Positions 1 through 8,309 of a DNA stretch of 64,000 nt are shown piece after piece. The DNA comes from Beijerinckiaceae bacterium (GTDB taxonomy: Bacteria; Pseudomonadota; Alphaproteobacteria; Rhizobiales; Beijerinckiaceae). Under the pieces are notes generated by a model. The model did not search any database. It was not told the DNA's origin and saw only the letters and a list, made by a program, of their open reading frames with translations. Position numbers and translations under genes: made by a program. Each line of letters begins with the position of its first letter. Position 1 is the stretch's first letter. The DNA lies in the NCBI GenBank assembly GCA_030684835.1, contig JAUXWZ010000076.1, forward strand, positions 40,701 to 104,700, in the 5' to 3' direction.

Positions 1-80
1 ATGACCTTGGTTTGATGGATCAATTCGATTCGGCGCGCAGACTCGTCCTGGGCGAGGGGCGGCTCCACGTTTATGATTAG
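1..80 (+). CDS. ftsE: FtsE C-terminus (partial, 5' end outside window)
   Basis: Only the last 25 codons are present, read in the frame starting at base 3 and ending at the TAG at 78-80. The residues end in RRLVLGEGRLHVYD, a tail that fits the C-terminus of alphaproteobacterial FtsE, the ATP-binding subunit of the FtsEX complex that couples septal peptidoglycan hydrolysis to cell division. The following ftsX start codon at 73 lies inside this frame, giving an 8-base overlap typical of a translationally coupled ftsEX operon. No Walker motifs are visible because they lie outside the window, so identity rests mainly on the neighbour. Confidence 0.7.
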   Translation, partial: DLGLMDQFDSARRLVLGEGRLHVYD

Positions 81-1029
81 GAGCCCTAAGTTGATAATGT
101 GGATCAAAGGGCTACCGCGCATCTTTTCGGTCGGCGAGAGGCTTACGCTTATTCCCGCCGACTCGACCGCAGGTCGCGCCCTGGTAACCGTCATCGCCAT
201 CATGACTTTTCTTGCTACCCTTACGGGCGGTTCAGCAATCTTGGTGCGCGAGGCGTCGCGCGATTGGAGCGCGACCGCAGCGCGGGAAATGACAATTCAG
301 ATAAAGCCGGTCTCAGGTCGCAATGCGGAAGGCGACGGGAAAAAAATAGCGCAGGCTCTGCAGGATATCCCCGGGATTGAAGACGCGCGCCTATTCAGTC
401 GTGAAGAATCGGCGCGCTTGCTTGAGCCATGGCTTGGATCAGGCGTTGACCTCGGGGAGCTGCCAGTCCCCACGTTGGTTGTCGTGAAACTTCAAAGCGC
501 GTCGCCCTCAACGCTCACCACATTGAAGGATCGCGTCCGGCAGATTTCTCCCGCAGCCGTCGTGGATGATCATCGCGGCTGGGTTCAGCGCCTTGAACGC
601 ATGACTGGGGCGCTGGTGATTGTTGCGCTTATGGTGCTGGGCCTGGTGCTCACAGCCATGGGGCTCGCAATCGCTTTCGCGACCAGGGGAGCTATGGCGG
701 GTAGCCGCGAGATTGTATCGGTGCTGCATTTTGTTGGCGCTTCTGACCATTTCATCGCGCGCGAGTTTCAACGCCATTTTCTTCGCCTGGGACTGCGCGG
801 CGCCGCTTTTGGAGGGCTGGCTTCAATCATCATCTTTTTGCTGAGCGGTTGGCTCACCTCCCGCTGGTCCGCCGATCCGGCCGGGGAGCAAATCGAGGCG
901 CTGTTCGGTCAATTCAATCTGGGAGGAAGCGGCTTTCTCACCATCGGTTTCATCGCGGCCATGATGGCCATGCTGACCGGACATATTTCGCGAAAGGTCG
1001 TATACCGCCAACTCCGAAGAGTAGGATAA
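73..1029 (+). CDS. ftsX: Cell division ABC transporter permease-like protein FtsX
   Basis: FtsX is the inner-membrane partner of FtsE and relays ATP hydrolysis to periplasmic cell-wall hydrolases during division. The 318-residue product has the family layout: a first membrane segment at about residues 37-58, a periplasmic domain of about 115 residues, then three further membrane segments near 179-203, 243-262 and 287-308. The cytoplasmic loop after the second segment carries the conserved SREIVSVLHFVGAS stretch. The ATG at 73 overlaps the ftsE end by 8 bases. Length is normal for alphaproteobacterial FtsX. Confidence 0.93.
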   Translation: MIRSPKLIMWIKGLPRIFSVGERLTLIPADSTAGRALVTVIAIMTFLATLTGGSAILVREASRDWSATAAREMTIQIKPVSGRNAEGDGKKIAQALQDIPGIEDARLFSREESARLLEPWLGSGVDLGELPVPTLVVVKLQSASPSTLTTLKDRVRQISPAAVVDDHRGWVQRLERMTGALVIVALMVLGLVLTAMGLAIAFATRGAMAGSREIVSVLHFVGASDHFIAREFQRHFLRLGLRGAAFGGLASIIIFLLSGWLTSRWSADPAGEQIEALFGQFNLGGSGFLTIGFIAAMMAMLTGHISRKVVYRQLRRVG

Positions 1030-1038
1030 GAGGCGCCC

Positions 1039-1785
1039 GTGGTTTGGATACGCTCCGCCATTTTCAATGTTTGCTTTTTTACGGCGACTTTGCTCCTCCT
1101 GCTTGCGGGGCTGCCAACTCTGTTCAATGGTCGGCGCTCTGTGTTCAAGGTTGCGCGCGTCTGGAGCAGGGTTTCGCTATGGCTGCTCGAGCGGATCTGC
1201 GGGCTGAAGGTTGAGTTTCGTGGCGTGGAAAATATTCCGCCCGGAGCGTTCATCTTGGCGTCCAAACATCAATCAGCACTGGAAACCTTTGCGCTCTTTG
1301 GACAGGTGAAAGATTTTTCTTTCATTCTGAAGCGCGAACTGATGCGAATTCCGCTGTTCGGCTGGTATCTGAAATATTCGGAGATGATCGCCATCGACCG
1401 CGCAAGCGGCCGCGCAGCGCTCCAGCAAGCGATTGATCGCTCACGGGAACTGCTATCTGAAGGTCGCTCGATTTTTATTTTTCCCGAAGGGACGCGCACA
1501 AAACCAGGTGCGGAACCGACATACAAAATTGGCGTCGCACAAATCTACTCGGCGACCGGCGCGCGTTGTGTACCGGTGGCGCTTAACACGGGTGTCTTCT
1601 GGCCGCGCCGTAGCTTCCGGAAATATCCAGGTCATGTTGTGATTGAGTTTCTTCCTGTAATCGAACCAGGTTTGCGCCGCGGAGAGTTTCTGAAAGTTCT
1701 GGAATCGCGGATCGAAAGTGCAAGCAACGCACTTATTGCAGCTGCGGTTGCAACCGACCCGTCCGTTTCGCAGCGTATAAGCTGA
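1039..1785 (+). CDS. plsC: 1-acyl-sn-glycerol-3-phosphate acyltransferase (PlsC family)
   Basis: The product would acylate lysophosphatidic acid to phosphatidic acid in membrane phospholipid synthesis. It has an N-terminal hydrophobic segment (about residues 8-25), then the acyltransferase blocks: a KHQSALE block I at 76-82, a basic/aromatic block around KRELMRIPLFGWY, and FPEGTR block III at 148-153. The catalytic motif reads H77-X4-E82 rather than the textbook H-X4-D; I cannot say how common that is in this lineage. A GTG start follows ftsX by 9 bases, so the two are probably cotranscribed. Confidence 0.9.
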   Translation: MVWIRSAIFNVCFFTATLLLLLAGLPTLFNGRRSVFKVARVWSRVSLWLLERICGLKVEFRGVENIPPGAFILASKHQSALETFALFGQVKDFSFILKRELMRIPLFGWYLKYSEMIAIDRASGRAALQQAIDRSRELLSEGRSIFIFPEGTRTKPGAEPTYKIGVAQIYSATGARCVPVALNTGVFWPRRSFRKYPGHVVIEFLPVIEPGLRRGEFLKVLESRIESASNALIAAAVATDPSVSQRIS

Positions 1786-1921
1786 GGGTAGGGTTGGGAC
1801 AGGGAGAGGGAACGTGCGTTTCCTCTTGGAGAATTGTCTCGCCTGGACTTTCTGTAACACGACGTCATTGCTTCAAGACGGCCACGCACGAGGCGCCCGA
1901 ACCTGACCGAAAGATGCTTTA

Positions 1922-2932
1922 ATGAGAAAATGGGCGACAGTGAGTGTGAGTTCCGTCGCGCTTTCGGCTATCGCTTGGACAGGCGCATGGTTCTTCATCG
2001 CGCAAAAGTCTGCAGCCGCCCTGGACAAGTGGATAGAGGACGAAAAGTCACGCGACCGGTTTTGGACCTGCGCCAGCAGGCGTACAGAAGGCTTTCCGTT
2101 CCAGCTTCAGCTTCGCTGCCATAAACCCTCGTTCACGTCACCTACCGGACCCGTCCAATCAGGCGTCGCTCAGCGCTTAATGGCTAAAATCGACGTAACC
2201 TCGCCATTTCAGATGGGCTTCCAAATTGAGGGACCTTTGGAACTCATCACCCGATCGGGCGCGGCGTCCATTCGATGGGACTCGTTCATCGGTTCAATTA
2301 GGACTCGGACGGCAACACCAGACATCTCAGTGAGCGCCCAGGGGGTTCTCGTAAACGAGGTGTCCGCGGACCTTTCTTCATGGGCGCGCGCGCGTGCATC
2401 AGAAGTAGCGATTCGCGTCCAACCCTCTCCTGATCGTGCGCCCGGGTCAGACGCGCAGCTGTTGACGACTTCGCTCGACGGGATGAGCGCAGCGCCGCTG
2501 GATGCGTTCTTTGGAAGCGCCGATCCGTTTCGCACGACCCTCTCGGCAATCATATTGAACGCAGGCTCCGCCAGTTCAGGATCCTTCTCAGAGCGGCTGG
2601 ACCGCTGGAGCGAATCTGGCGGACGTGTGCAGATTGGTTCGCTAACCGCCGAGAAGGGTGCTTCCAGACTTGACGCGAGTGGCGACCTGGCGCTGGACGA
2701 CCGCCGCCGACCGTTGGGTAAGCTTTCAGTCCGCGTGACCGGCGTTCAGCCTATCCTCGCGCGGCTGAATCTGCCATCCGCGCCTCTTGCCATCGAGGGG
2801 TTGCTACGAGGCTCTGGAAATCGGGGGGGCGCCAGCCTTCTGGAAAACAGAACGCTCCCACTCGAATTACGCGCGGGGCGGCTTTACATCGGACCTCTCA
2901 GAACGCCTATCGTCATTCCACCCTTGATCTAG
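1922..2932 (+). CDS. DUF2125 domain-containing protein, probably exported
   Basis: The 336-residue protein starts with a basic residue pair and a hydrophobic stretch (about 7-28), which fits a signal peptide or signal anchor. The rest resembles the alphaproteobacterial DUF2125 family, including the early WIEDEKSRDRFWTC and EGFPFQLQLRC segments. The family has no established function; predicted beta-rich periplasmic repeats suggest an envelope role. It is separated from plsC by 136 bases with no recognisable signal. Its stop codon shares bases with the stop of convergent tyrA (tetramer CTAG at 2929-2932). Confidence 0.8.
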   Translation: MRKWATVSVSSVALSAIAWTGAWFFIAQKSAAALDKWIEDEKSRDRFWTCASRRTEGFPFQLQLRCHKPSFTSPTGPVQSGVAQRLMAKIDVTSPFQMGFQIEGPLELITRSGAASIRWDSFIGSIRTRTATPDISVSAQGVLVNEVSADLSSWARARASEVAIRVQPSPDRAPGSDAQLLTTSLDGMSAAPLDAFFGSADPFRTTLSAIILNAGSASSGSFSERLDRWSESGGRVQIGSLTAEKGASRLDASGDLALDDRRRPLGKLSVRVTGVQPILARLNLPSAPLAIEGLLRGSGNRGGASLLENRTLPLELRAGRLYIGPLRTPIVIPPLI

Positions 2933-3879
2933 GGGTCATTGGATCCGCCGCGACCAAAATCGGGTTCGATCGTTTCTTGACCCTGTTCGATGATACTGCG
3001 ACGGATCGCCCGCGTGCGGGTGAAGAGGTCAAACAGTCCCTGCCCGTCTCCCCATCTGATCATGCGTTGCAAAGCGGCAAGATCCTCATTGAAGCGGCCG
3101 AGCATTTCGAGAACTGCTTCCTTGTTGTTCAAGAAAATGTCGCGCCACATCGTGGGATCAGACGCGGCAATGCGCGTGAAGTCGCGAAAGCCGCCAGCTG
3201 AAAACTTGATCACTTCGGACTGGGTGACCTCCTCAAGATCGGCTGCCGTGCCTACAATATTGTACGCGATCAGATGAGGAACGTGACTCGTGATGGCGAG
3301 GACAAGATCATGATGCGCGGGCGTCATCGTTTCGACGTTTGCGCCACACGCCTTCCAGAACTGCCGGACGCGTTCCACGGCTTCGGGGTCGGCTTCCTCA
3401 GGCGGCGTTACGATGCACCAGCGATTGCGGAACAGCGTCGAAAAACCTGCGTCGGGGCCTGAGTATTCCGTCCCTGCGACGGGATGCGCGGGAATCAGAT
3501 GAACGTGTTTGGGAAGAATGGGCGCAAGGGCGTCAACTACAGCGGATTTCACCGAACCCACATCCGATACGATTGCGCCCAGCGCGAGTGCATTGGCGAT
3601 TTCGCCGCCGACTTCTGCATTAGCGCCCACCGGCACGCACAGGATGACAAGGTCGCTTCCCGCGACTGCGGCGGCCGGATCATCTATGACCTGATCTGCA
3701 ATGCACAATTGCCGAACTCGATCGCATACAGAGGGCGACCGGTCCGTCACGATGACCTCGCGAGCCAGCGCACGCTGTTTGGCGACACGTACAATAGATG
3801 AGCCGATCAGCCCCGCGCCAATCACGGTGAGGCGCTCGAATAATGGGGTGGAGAGCGGTTGTAACTCCGTTTCTGCCAC
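2929..3879 (-). CDS. tyrA: Prephenate/arogenate dehydrogenase
   Basis: This enzyme oxidatively decarboxylates prephenate or arogenate in tyrosine biosynthesis. The N-terminal Rossmann motif GAGLIGSS is at about residues 21-28, followed by the family segments DVGSVKS, HPVAGTEYSGP, ITSHVPHLIA and AGGFRDFTRIA. I chose the GTG at 3879, four bases after the hisC stop, because it gives the normal N-terminus and leaves a GGAA-type ribosome-binding site; an in-frame GTG at 3912 would overlap hisC by 29 bases. Coupling with hisC is common in Hyphomicrobiales. Substrate preference cannot be read from sequence here. Confidence 0.93.
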   Translation of the reverse strand: MAETELQPLSTPLFERLTVIGAGLIGSSIVRVAKQRALAREVIVTDRSPSVCDRVRQLCIADQVIDDPAAAVAGSDLVILCVPVGANAEVGGEIANALALGAIVSDVGSVKSAVVDALAPILPKHVHLIPAHPVAGTEYSGPDAGFSTLFRNRWCIVTPPEEADPEAVERVRQFWKACGANVETMTPAHHDLVLAITSHVPHLIAYNIVGTAADLEEVTQSEVIKFSAGGFRDFTRIAASDPTMWRDIFLNNKEAVLEMLGRFNEDLAALQRMIRWGDGQGLFDLFTRTRAIRRSIIEQGQETIEPDFGRGGSNDP

Positions 3880-3883
3880 GGCG

Positions 3884-4996
3884 TTATTTTCCGTTCCCGC
3901 GCATAAAATCACCGAGATATTCAGCGACAGCGCGATTAGCCTCTTCCGTCCCTATCGTAATCCGTATGGCGTGCGGGAGATTGTACGAAGCGACTCCTCG
4001 AACAATGACGCCCCTGTTCCCGAGGAATTCATCAGCCGCCGCCGCGTTATGAGCGCCATCCTGCGGGAAGTGGACAAGAATGAAATTGGCGACGCTGGGC
4101 GTCACGCGCAATCCAAGCGCATGAATCTGATCGGTGAGCCATGCGAGCCATTTTTCATTATGCTCAATGGAATGTTCGAGGTGAGCCGTATCCTCTATAG
4201 CTGCAACACCAGCCGCGCTGGCTGGGCCGTTCACATTGAAAGGGCCCCGAATTCGATTGATCGCATCGCACACATGCGCGGGCGCGTATGCCCAGCCGAT
4301 CCGCAAACTCGCAAGTCCGTAGATCTTCGAGAACGTGCGCGTCATGACGACATTCTCATTCGTGGAAACGAGTTCGAGACCCGCCGAATAATCGTTCTTG
4401 CGCACGTATTCCGCGTAGGCCGCGTCAAGCACCAGCAACACATTTGATGGCAGCGCAGCGTGCAGGCGTTTCACTTCCTCAAAGGGTAGATAAGTCCCCG
4501 TTGGATTGTTCGGGTTAGCAATAAAGACAACCTTCGTGCGAGTGGAGACATTCGCTAGGATTTCGTCGACCGACGCGGTGAGCTCGACCTCTGGCACGAT
4601 TATTGGTGTTCCGCCCGCCGCCAGAATCGCAATCTTGTAGATCTGGAAACCATGGACAGTCATGATTCCTTCGTCGCCCTGCCCGATGTAGGCGGCGGCA
4701 AGAAGGTGAAGAATATCGTCGGATCCGTTGCCACACAGAATACGCGCAGGATCGAGACCGAAACGGGCGCCAATTGCCCCGCGCAAGGCGCTGACTGAAC
4801 CATCCGGGTAGATGTCGAGCTTTTCGCCCGCTGCACGGTAGGCCGCCAACGCAGCAGGCGAAGGCCCATGGGGCGTTTCGTTGGAAGAGAGCTTATGGAC
4901 CTTCGATCCACCCTTTGCAGTACTCTTGCCGGGCACGTAGGCTTCAATCGCCATAATGCCGGGGCGGGGCGTGGGGCGGGGGTCGACGCGAGACAT
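3884..4996 (-). CDS. hisC: Histidinol-phosphate aminotransferase
   Basis: This is a PLP-dependent class I/II aminotransferase of histidine biosynthesis, which may also act on aromatic precursors given its coupling to tyrA. Visible family features are [12 protein letters not shown] near residues 37-48, NPNNPTG at 161-167, DAAYAEY at 191-197 and the PLP lysine K224 within [13 protein letters not shown]. The 370-residue length is usual. A GGAG ribosome-binding site lies just upstream of the ATG at 4996. The promoter region is shared with divergent metX; it lies apart from the main his cluster at 42.5-46 kb. Confidence 0.95.
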   Translation of the reverse strand: MSRVDPRPTPRPGIMAIEAYVPGKSTAKGGSKVHKLSSNETPHGPSPAALAAYRAAGEKLDIYPDGSVSALRGAIGARFGLDPARILCGNGSDDILHLLAAAYIGQGDEGIMTVHGFQIYKIAILAAGGTPIIVPEVELTASVDEILANVSTRTKVVFIANPNNPTGTYLPFEEVKRLHAALPSNVLLVLDAAYAEYVRKNDYSAGLELVSTNENVVMTRTFSKIYGLASLRIGWAYAPAHVCDAINRIRGPFNVNGPASAAGVAAIEDTAHLEHSIEHNEKWLAWLTDQIHALGLRVTPSVANFILVHFPQDGAHNAAAADEFLGNRGVIVRGVASYNLPHAIRITIGTEEANRAVAEYLGDFMRGNGK

Positions 4997-5103
4997 CTCA
5001 GCTCCGAACTTTCATTGCGCCGAGCGCAGCTGCCGAAGGTCGTCGGCGGCTTCGTCATACCAAGAGGCCCACAGGGGTCAATGGCTTCACAACAGCCGCG
5101 TTC

Positions 5104-5133
5104 TTGACTTGCGCAGGGGTGCGCACCTATACA
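5104..5133 (+). promoter_or_regulatory. Sigma-70-type promoter of metX
   Basis: TTGACT at 5104-5109 and TATACA at 5128-5133 are separated by 18 bases and match the housekeeping -35 and -10 consensus well. Transcription would begin near 5140, leaving a leader of about 38 bases before metX. The inverted repeat at 5143-5165 would then lie just downstream of the start site, where a bound repressor would block elongation or open-complex formation. Confidence 0.6.
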
Positions 5134-5142
5134 ACGCACGTA

Positions 5143-5165
5143 TCGTTCGTCAAACCGAACGAATT
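5143..5165 (+). promoter_or_regulatory. Inverted-repeat operator candidate upstream of metX (shared with metK)
   Basis: The element has arms CGTTCG (5144-5149) and CGAACG (5156-5161) separated by six bases. Aligned over 23 bases with the element upstream of metK at 57668-57690, 19 positions are identical, including the flanking T on the left and ATT on the right. Placement between the -10 box and the start codon of metX suggests a repressor operator, or less likely a short RNA hairpin. The cognate regulator is not identified. Confidence 0.6.
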
Positions 5166-5177
5166 GGAGTGCCAGGG

Positions 5178-6359
5178 TTGACCGTTTCGCAACGAGCCAG
5201 CGTCCTGAGCGAAGCGGATACGCCCCACAGTCTTGTGGCCCGCTTTGACGCATCGTCACCGCTCGCAATGGACTGCGGCATTGATTTTGCGCCTTTCTCA
5301 ATCGCCTACCAGACGTATGGCGTGCTCAACGCGGAACGGTCTAACGCCATTCTTGTGTGTCACGCGCTTACGGGCGATCAGCACGTAGCCAATATTCACC
5401 CAGTGACCGGCAAGGCGGGCTGGTGGGAGACGATGGTTGGTCCGGGCCGGCCAATCGACACAGATCGCTTCTTCATAATTTGCTCCAACGTGCTGGGCGG
5501 ATGCATGGGCACGACGGGCCCCGCTTCGCTCAACCCAAACAATGGTGAGCCCTATGGGCTCGACATGCCGATTGTCACCATACGAGACATGGTCCGCGCT
5601 CAGGCCAAGCTAATCGACCACCTGGGGATCGATCAACTTTTCTGCGTTGTGGGCGGCTCCATGGGCGGCATGCAAGTTCTGCAGTGGGCCGCGACATATC
5701 CCGACAGGGTTTTCTCTGCAATCCCCATCGCCGCGGCGGCGCGCCATTCGTCGCAGAATATCGCATTCCATGAAGTCGGCCGACAAGCTGTGATGGCGGA
5801 CCCCAACTGGTGTGGCGGACGATATCTGCAAGAAGGCGTCAAGCCCGAGAAGGGCCTCGCAGTTGCGCGAATGGCGGCCCACATCACCTACATGTCCGAT
5901 GACTCGCTCCATCGAAAATTTGGCCGCAAACTTCAAAATCGCGAAGCGCCAACTTTCTCTTTCCAGGCTGACTTTCAAATCGAAAGTTACTTGCGGTACC
6001 AAGGGTCAACTTTCGTCGAGCGTTTCGATGCAAATTCATATCTCTACGTCACGCGCGCAATGGACTATTTCGACCTTGCAGCCGATTACGACGGGATTCT
6101 CGCAAAAGCGTTCAAGGGCTCAAAGTCGAGATTCTGCGTCGTCTCGTTCACCTCGGACTGGCTTTTCCCAACCAGTGAGTCACGATCGGTGGTGCACGCG
6201 CTGAACGCCGGGGGAGCGTCCGTCTCTTTTGTCGAAATCGACACGAACAAAGGACATGACGCATTCCTCCTCGACGTTCCTGAACTCTTCTCGACCACTC
6301 GCGGGTTTCTGGATGCAGCTGCAAAGGCGCGCGGTATTCATCAAGTGCATGGCGCCTGA
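5178..6359 (+). CDS. metX: Homoserine O-acetyltransferase / O-succinyltransferase MetX
   Basis: MetX activates homoserine by acylation, the committed step of methionine synthesis. The 393-residue alpha/beta-hydrolase shows [15 protein letters not shown] near residues 56-70, the nucleophile motif GGSMGG with Ser161, [10 protein letters not shown] carrying the acid, and GHDAFL with the catalytic His. Acyl-donor choice (acetyl or succinyl) is not decidable by eye. I chose TTG at 5178 because GGAG at 5166-5169 is spaced 8 bases before it and the N-terminus fits the family; the frame is open further upstream but would run into hisC. It forms an operon with metW. Confidence 0.93.
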   Translation: MTVSQRASVLSEADTPHSLVARFDASSPLAMDCGIDFAPFSIAYQTYGVLNAERSNAILVCHALTGDQHVANIHPVTGKAGWWETMVGPGRPIDTDRFFIICSNVLGGCMGTTGPASLNPNNGEPYGLDMPIVTIRDMVRAQAKLIDHLGIDQLFCVVGGSMGGMQVLQWAATYPDRVFSAIPIAAAARHSSQNIAFHEVGRQAVMADPNWCGGRYLQEGVKPEKGLAVARMAAHITYMSDDSLHRKFGRKLQNREAPTFSFQADFQIESYLRYQGSTFVERFDANSYLYVTRAMDYFDLAADYDGILAKAFKGSKSRFCVVSFTSDWLFPTSESRSVVHALNAGGASVSFVEIDTNKGHDAFLLDVPELFSTTRGFLDAAAKARGIHQVHGA

Positions 6360-6371
6360 GCAGGCAATGAC

Positions 6372-7013
6372 GTGACAGACGCATCACCTCGACGACTTGA
6401 TGATCGCAACGACGTTCGCGTCGATCATTTGCTGATCGCGAAAATGGTAGAGCCAAACTCCCGCGTTCTTGACGTGGGATGCGGTGATGGCGCGCTGCTT
6501 CAACTTCTTGCAACCGAACGCAATGTGGACGCACGGGGCATCGAGATTTCGCAAGCTGGCGTCAACGAGTGCGTCGCCCGTGGCCTTTCAGTTATTCAGG
6601 GCGACGCGGATACTGACCTTTCGGACTATCCAGATGACGTGTTCGACTACGTGATCTTGTCGCAGACGTTGCAAGCAACGCGGCGCCCCAAGGTCGTGCT
6701 CGAGAACATGCTCAGGATCGGGCGCAGGGCGATTGTTTCATTTCCAAACTTTGGACATTGGCGCATTCGCACGCAGCTCATGTTCAAAGGGCGAATGCCA
6801 GTAACTGACTCACTTTCCAGCCCCTGGTACGAGACGCAGAACATTCACTTCTGCACGGTGAGAGATTTCGTCGCCCTTGTCGATGTACTGGGCGCACGCA
6901 TCGAGAAGGCAGTCGCCATCAACCACTTCGGCGCGCCACTCCGCGTGACGGCGCCTTGGTGGGTTTGGAACATGTTTGGCGAGCAAGCCGTCTTCGTTCT
7001 CAGCAGAAAGTAA
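6372..7013 (+). CDS. metW: Methionine biosynthesis protein MetW
   Basis: MetW is a class I SAM-dependent methyltransferase-fold protein that accompanies MetX and is reported to be needed for its activity in several bacteria. The SAM-binding motif VLDVGCGDG is at 32-40, followed by the acidic GIEIS segment and the family blocks SQTLQATRRP and SFPNFGHWRIR. A GTG start at 6372 follows metX by 12 bases, so the two are probably cotranscribed and share the metX operator. Length of 213 residues is normal. It ends 6 bases from convergent ppa. Confidence 0.93.
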   Translation: MTDASPRRLDDRNDVRVDHLLIAKMVEPNSRVLDVGCGDGALLQLLATERNVDARGIEISQAGVNECVARGLSVIQGDADTDLSDYPDDVFDYVILSQTLQATRRPKVVLENMLRIGRRAIVSFPNFGHWRIRTQLMFKGRMPVTDSLSSPWYETQNIHFCTVRDFVALVDVLGARIEKAVAINHFGAPLRVTAPWWVWNMFGEQAVFVLSRK

Positions 7014-7019
7014 CCCCGC

Positions 7020-7556
7020 TCAGGCCTTGGCTGCTTTCGCACGCTCCAACGCTTCATTGATGATCTGAAACGCCTTTTCAGCGTCACCCCAGCCCAGCAC
7101 GCGAACCCATTTGTTCTTTTCCAGATCCTTATAGTGACTGAAAAAGTGTTCGATCTGCTGAAGGGTGATCTCTGGAAGATCGATGTAATTGTTCACGTTC
7201 TCGTAGCGGCGCGTGAGCTTGTTGGACGGGACGGCGAGGATCTTTTCGTCTCCGCCTGCTTCATCTTCCATCAGGAGCACGCCAACGACGCGACAGCTCA
7301 TGACGGCGCCGGGAATGACGGCCCTGGTGTTGGCGACTATCACGTCGCAAGGGTCGCCGTCCTCAGACAAGGTATGCGGGATGAAGCCATAATTCCCCGG
7401 GTACCGCATGGCGGTATAGAGGAAGCGATCAACGATCAGGGCGCCGGAAGCCTTGTCCATTTCGTACTTGATCGGTTCACCGCCAATGGGAACCTCGATC
7501 ACGACATTCACTTCCTGCGGCGGATTATTGCCAATTGAAATTGCGTCTAATTGCAT
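7020..7556 (-). CDS. ppa: Inorganic pyrophosphatase
   Basis: This soluble family I pyrophosphatase hydrolyses pyrophosphate and so drives biosynthetic reactions forward. Family hallmarks are [32 protein letters not shown] and the metal-binding DGDPCDVIV acidic motif. The ATG at 7556 gives 178 residues, the usual length of the family, with GGAG a few bases upstream; a longer open frame reaches 7643 but adds an unrelated arginine-rich extension. It is monocistronic by layout. Confidence 0.96.
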   Translation of the reverse strand: MQLDAISIGNNPPQEVNVVIEVPIGGEPIKYEMDKASGALIVDRFLYTAMRYPGNYGFIPHTLSEDGDPCDVIVANTRAVIPGAVMSCRVVGVLLMEDEAGGDEKILAVPSNKLTRRYENVNNYIDLPEITLQQIEHFFSHYKDLEKNKWVRVLGWGDAEKAFQIINEALERAKAAKA

Positions 7557-7630
7557 GCTCGGGCTCCAAAGCTCGCGGGTTCCGGCAGAGGTATGGCGCC
7601 GCATGATTCGGCACAAGACCGACTTTGGCG

Positions 7631-8143
7631 CTAGGGTTTGCAAAAGCCGAACGCAAGCCGTTTCAAGTTCTCACCACCAAAGCTTTCTCGCGCCTCGCAA
7701 ATCACGTCTCCGCCGCGTGCCTGGTAAAATTCCATCGCCGGCCCGTTATCGGCCAGCACCCACACAAGGACTGACGGATGTCCATGGGCGGCAAGTTTGC
7801 GCCGTGCCGCATCAAACAGGAGAGTTCCGAATCCAAGGCCCTGATGAGAAGGCGAAACATAAAGCTCGAACACCTCGCCCGTGAAAGGTGGCGTCCGCGT
7901 GCGATTTCGGCCAAAGCTGACGTATCCCGCGACTGCCCCCGCAAACTCAAAGACGAGCAAGCCTGAGCCGCGGAGAATGGCGCTACGCCACCAATTATGT
8001 CCACGGCGGGAGACCATCCGCTCCAGCTCGCGCCCGGGGATTATGCCGCGATACGCTGAACGCCATGCGCAATCATGCACCTGAACGATTTCTTCGACGT
8101 CGGTGATGAGCGCAGGCCTAACTGCAATAACGATCCCATCCAT
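7631..8143 (-). CDS. GNAT family N-acetyltransferase
   Basis: The 170-residue product carries the acetyl-CoA-binding core of the GNAT fold: [25 protein letters not shown] at about residues 91-115, with the Q-x-x-G-x-G pyrophosphate-binding signature, and a conserved C-terminal [16 protein letters not shown] segment. The acceptor substrate cannot be inferred. It is encoded upstream of ppa in the same direction with a 74-base gap, so a shared transcript is possible. Confidence 0.85.
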   Translation of the reverse strand: MDGIVIAVRPALITDVEEIVQVHDCAWRSAYRGIIPGRELERMVSRRGHNWWRSAILRGSGLLVFEFAGAVAGYVSFGRNRTRTPPFTGEVFELYVSPSHQGLGFGTLLFDAARRKLAAHGHPSVLVWVLADNGPAMEFYQARGGDVICEARESFGGENLKRLAFGFCKP

Positions 8144-8309
8144 TTGACCATGCTAGCCGCTTATCGGGGGCGAGCAATGGAAATTTATATCCCTTTGGGC
8201 GGTTTCCTCATCGACAGTAGCAGTTCGTCAACCCTGTTGAGCGATGTCTGATTGCGGTGGAGGCTGCGGCCGCTGCTAAAGCAAACAGCGAAGAATTCCG
8301 GGACCGACG

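Noticed and set aside
1786..1793. GGGTAGGG octamers (also at 13611-13618) as FtsK-orienting KOPS sites
   Set aside because: Only two were seen, both on the strand opposite to that expected for leftward replication from the proposed origin, and the KOPS sequence of this group is not known to me.
3701..4447. Long plus-strand open frame opposite hisC and tyrA
   Set aside because: Both genes on the minus strand are clear; the antisense product is rich in Arg/Ser/His with no recognisable domain.
5134..5177. SAM-II riboswitch (metA element) in the metX leader
   Set aside because: The leader is only about 40 bases and lacks the conserved pseudoknot pattern and the purine-rich 3' end; the inverted repeat shared with metK explains the leader better.
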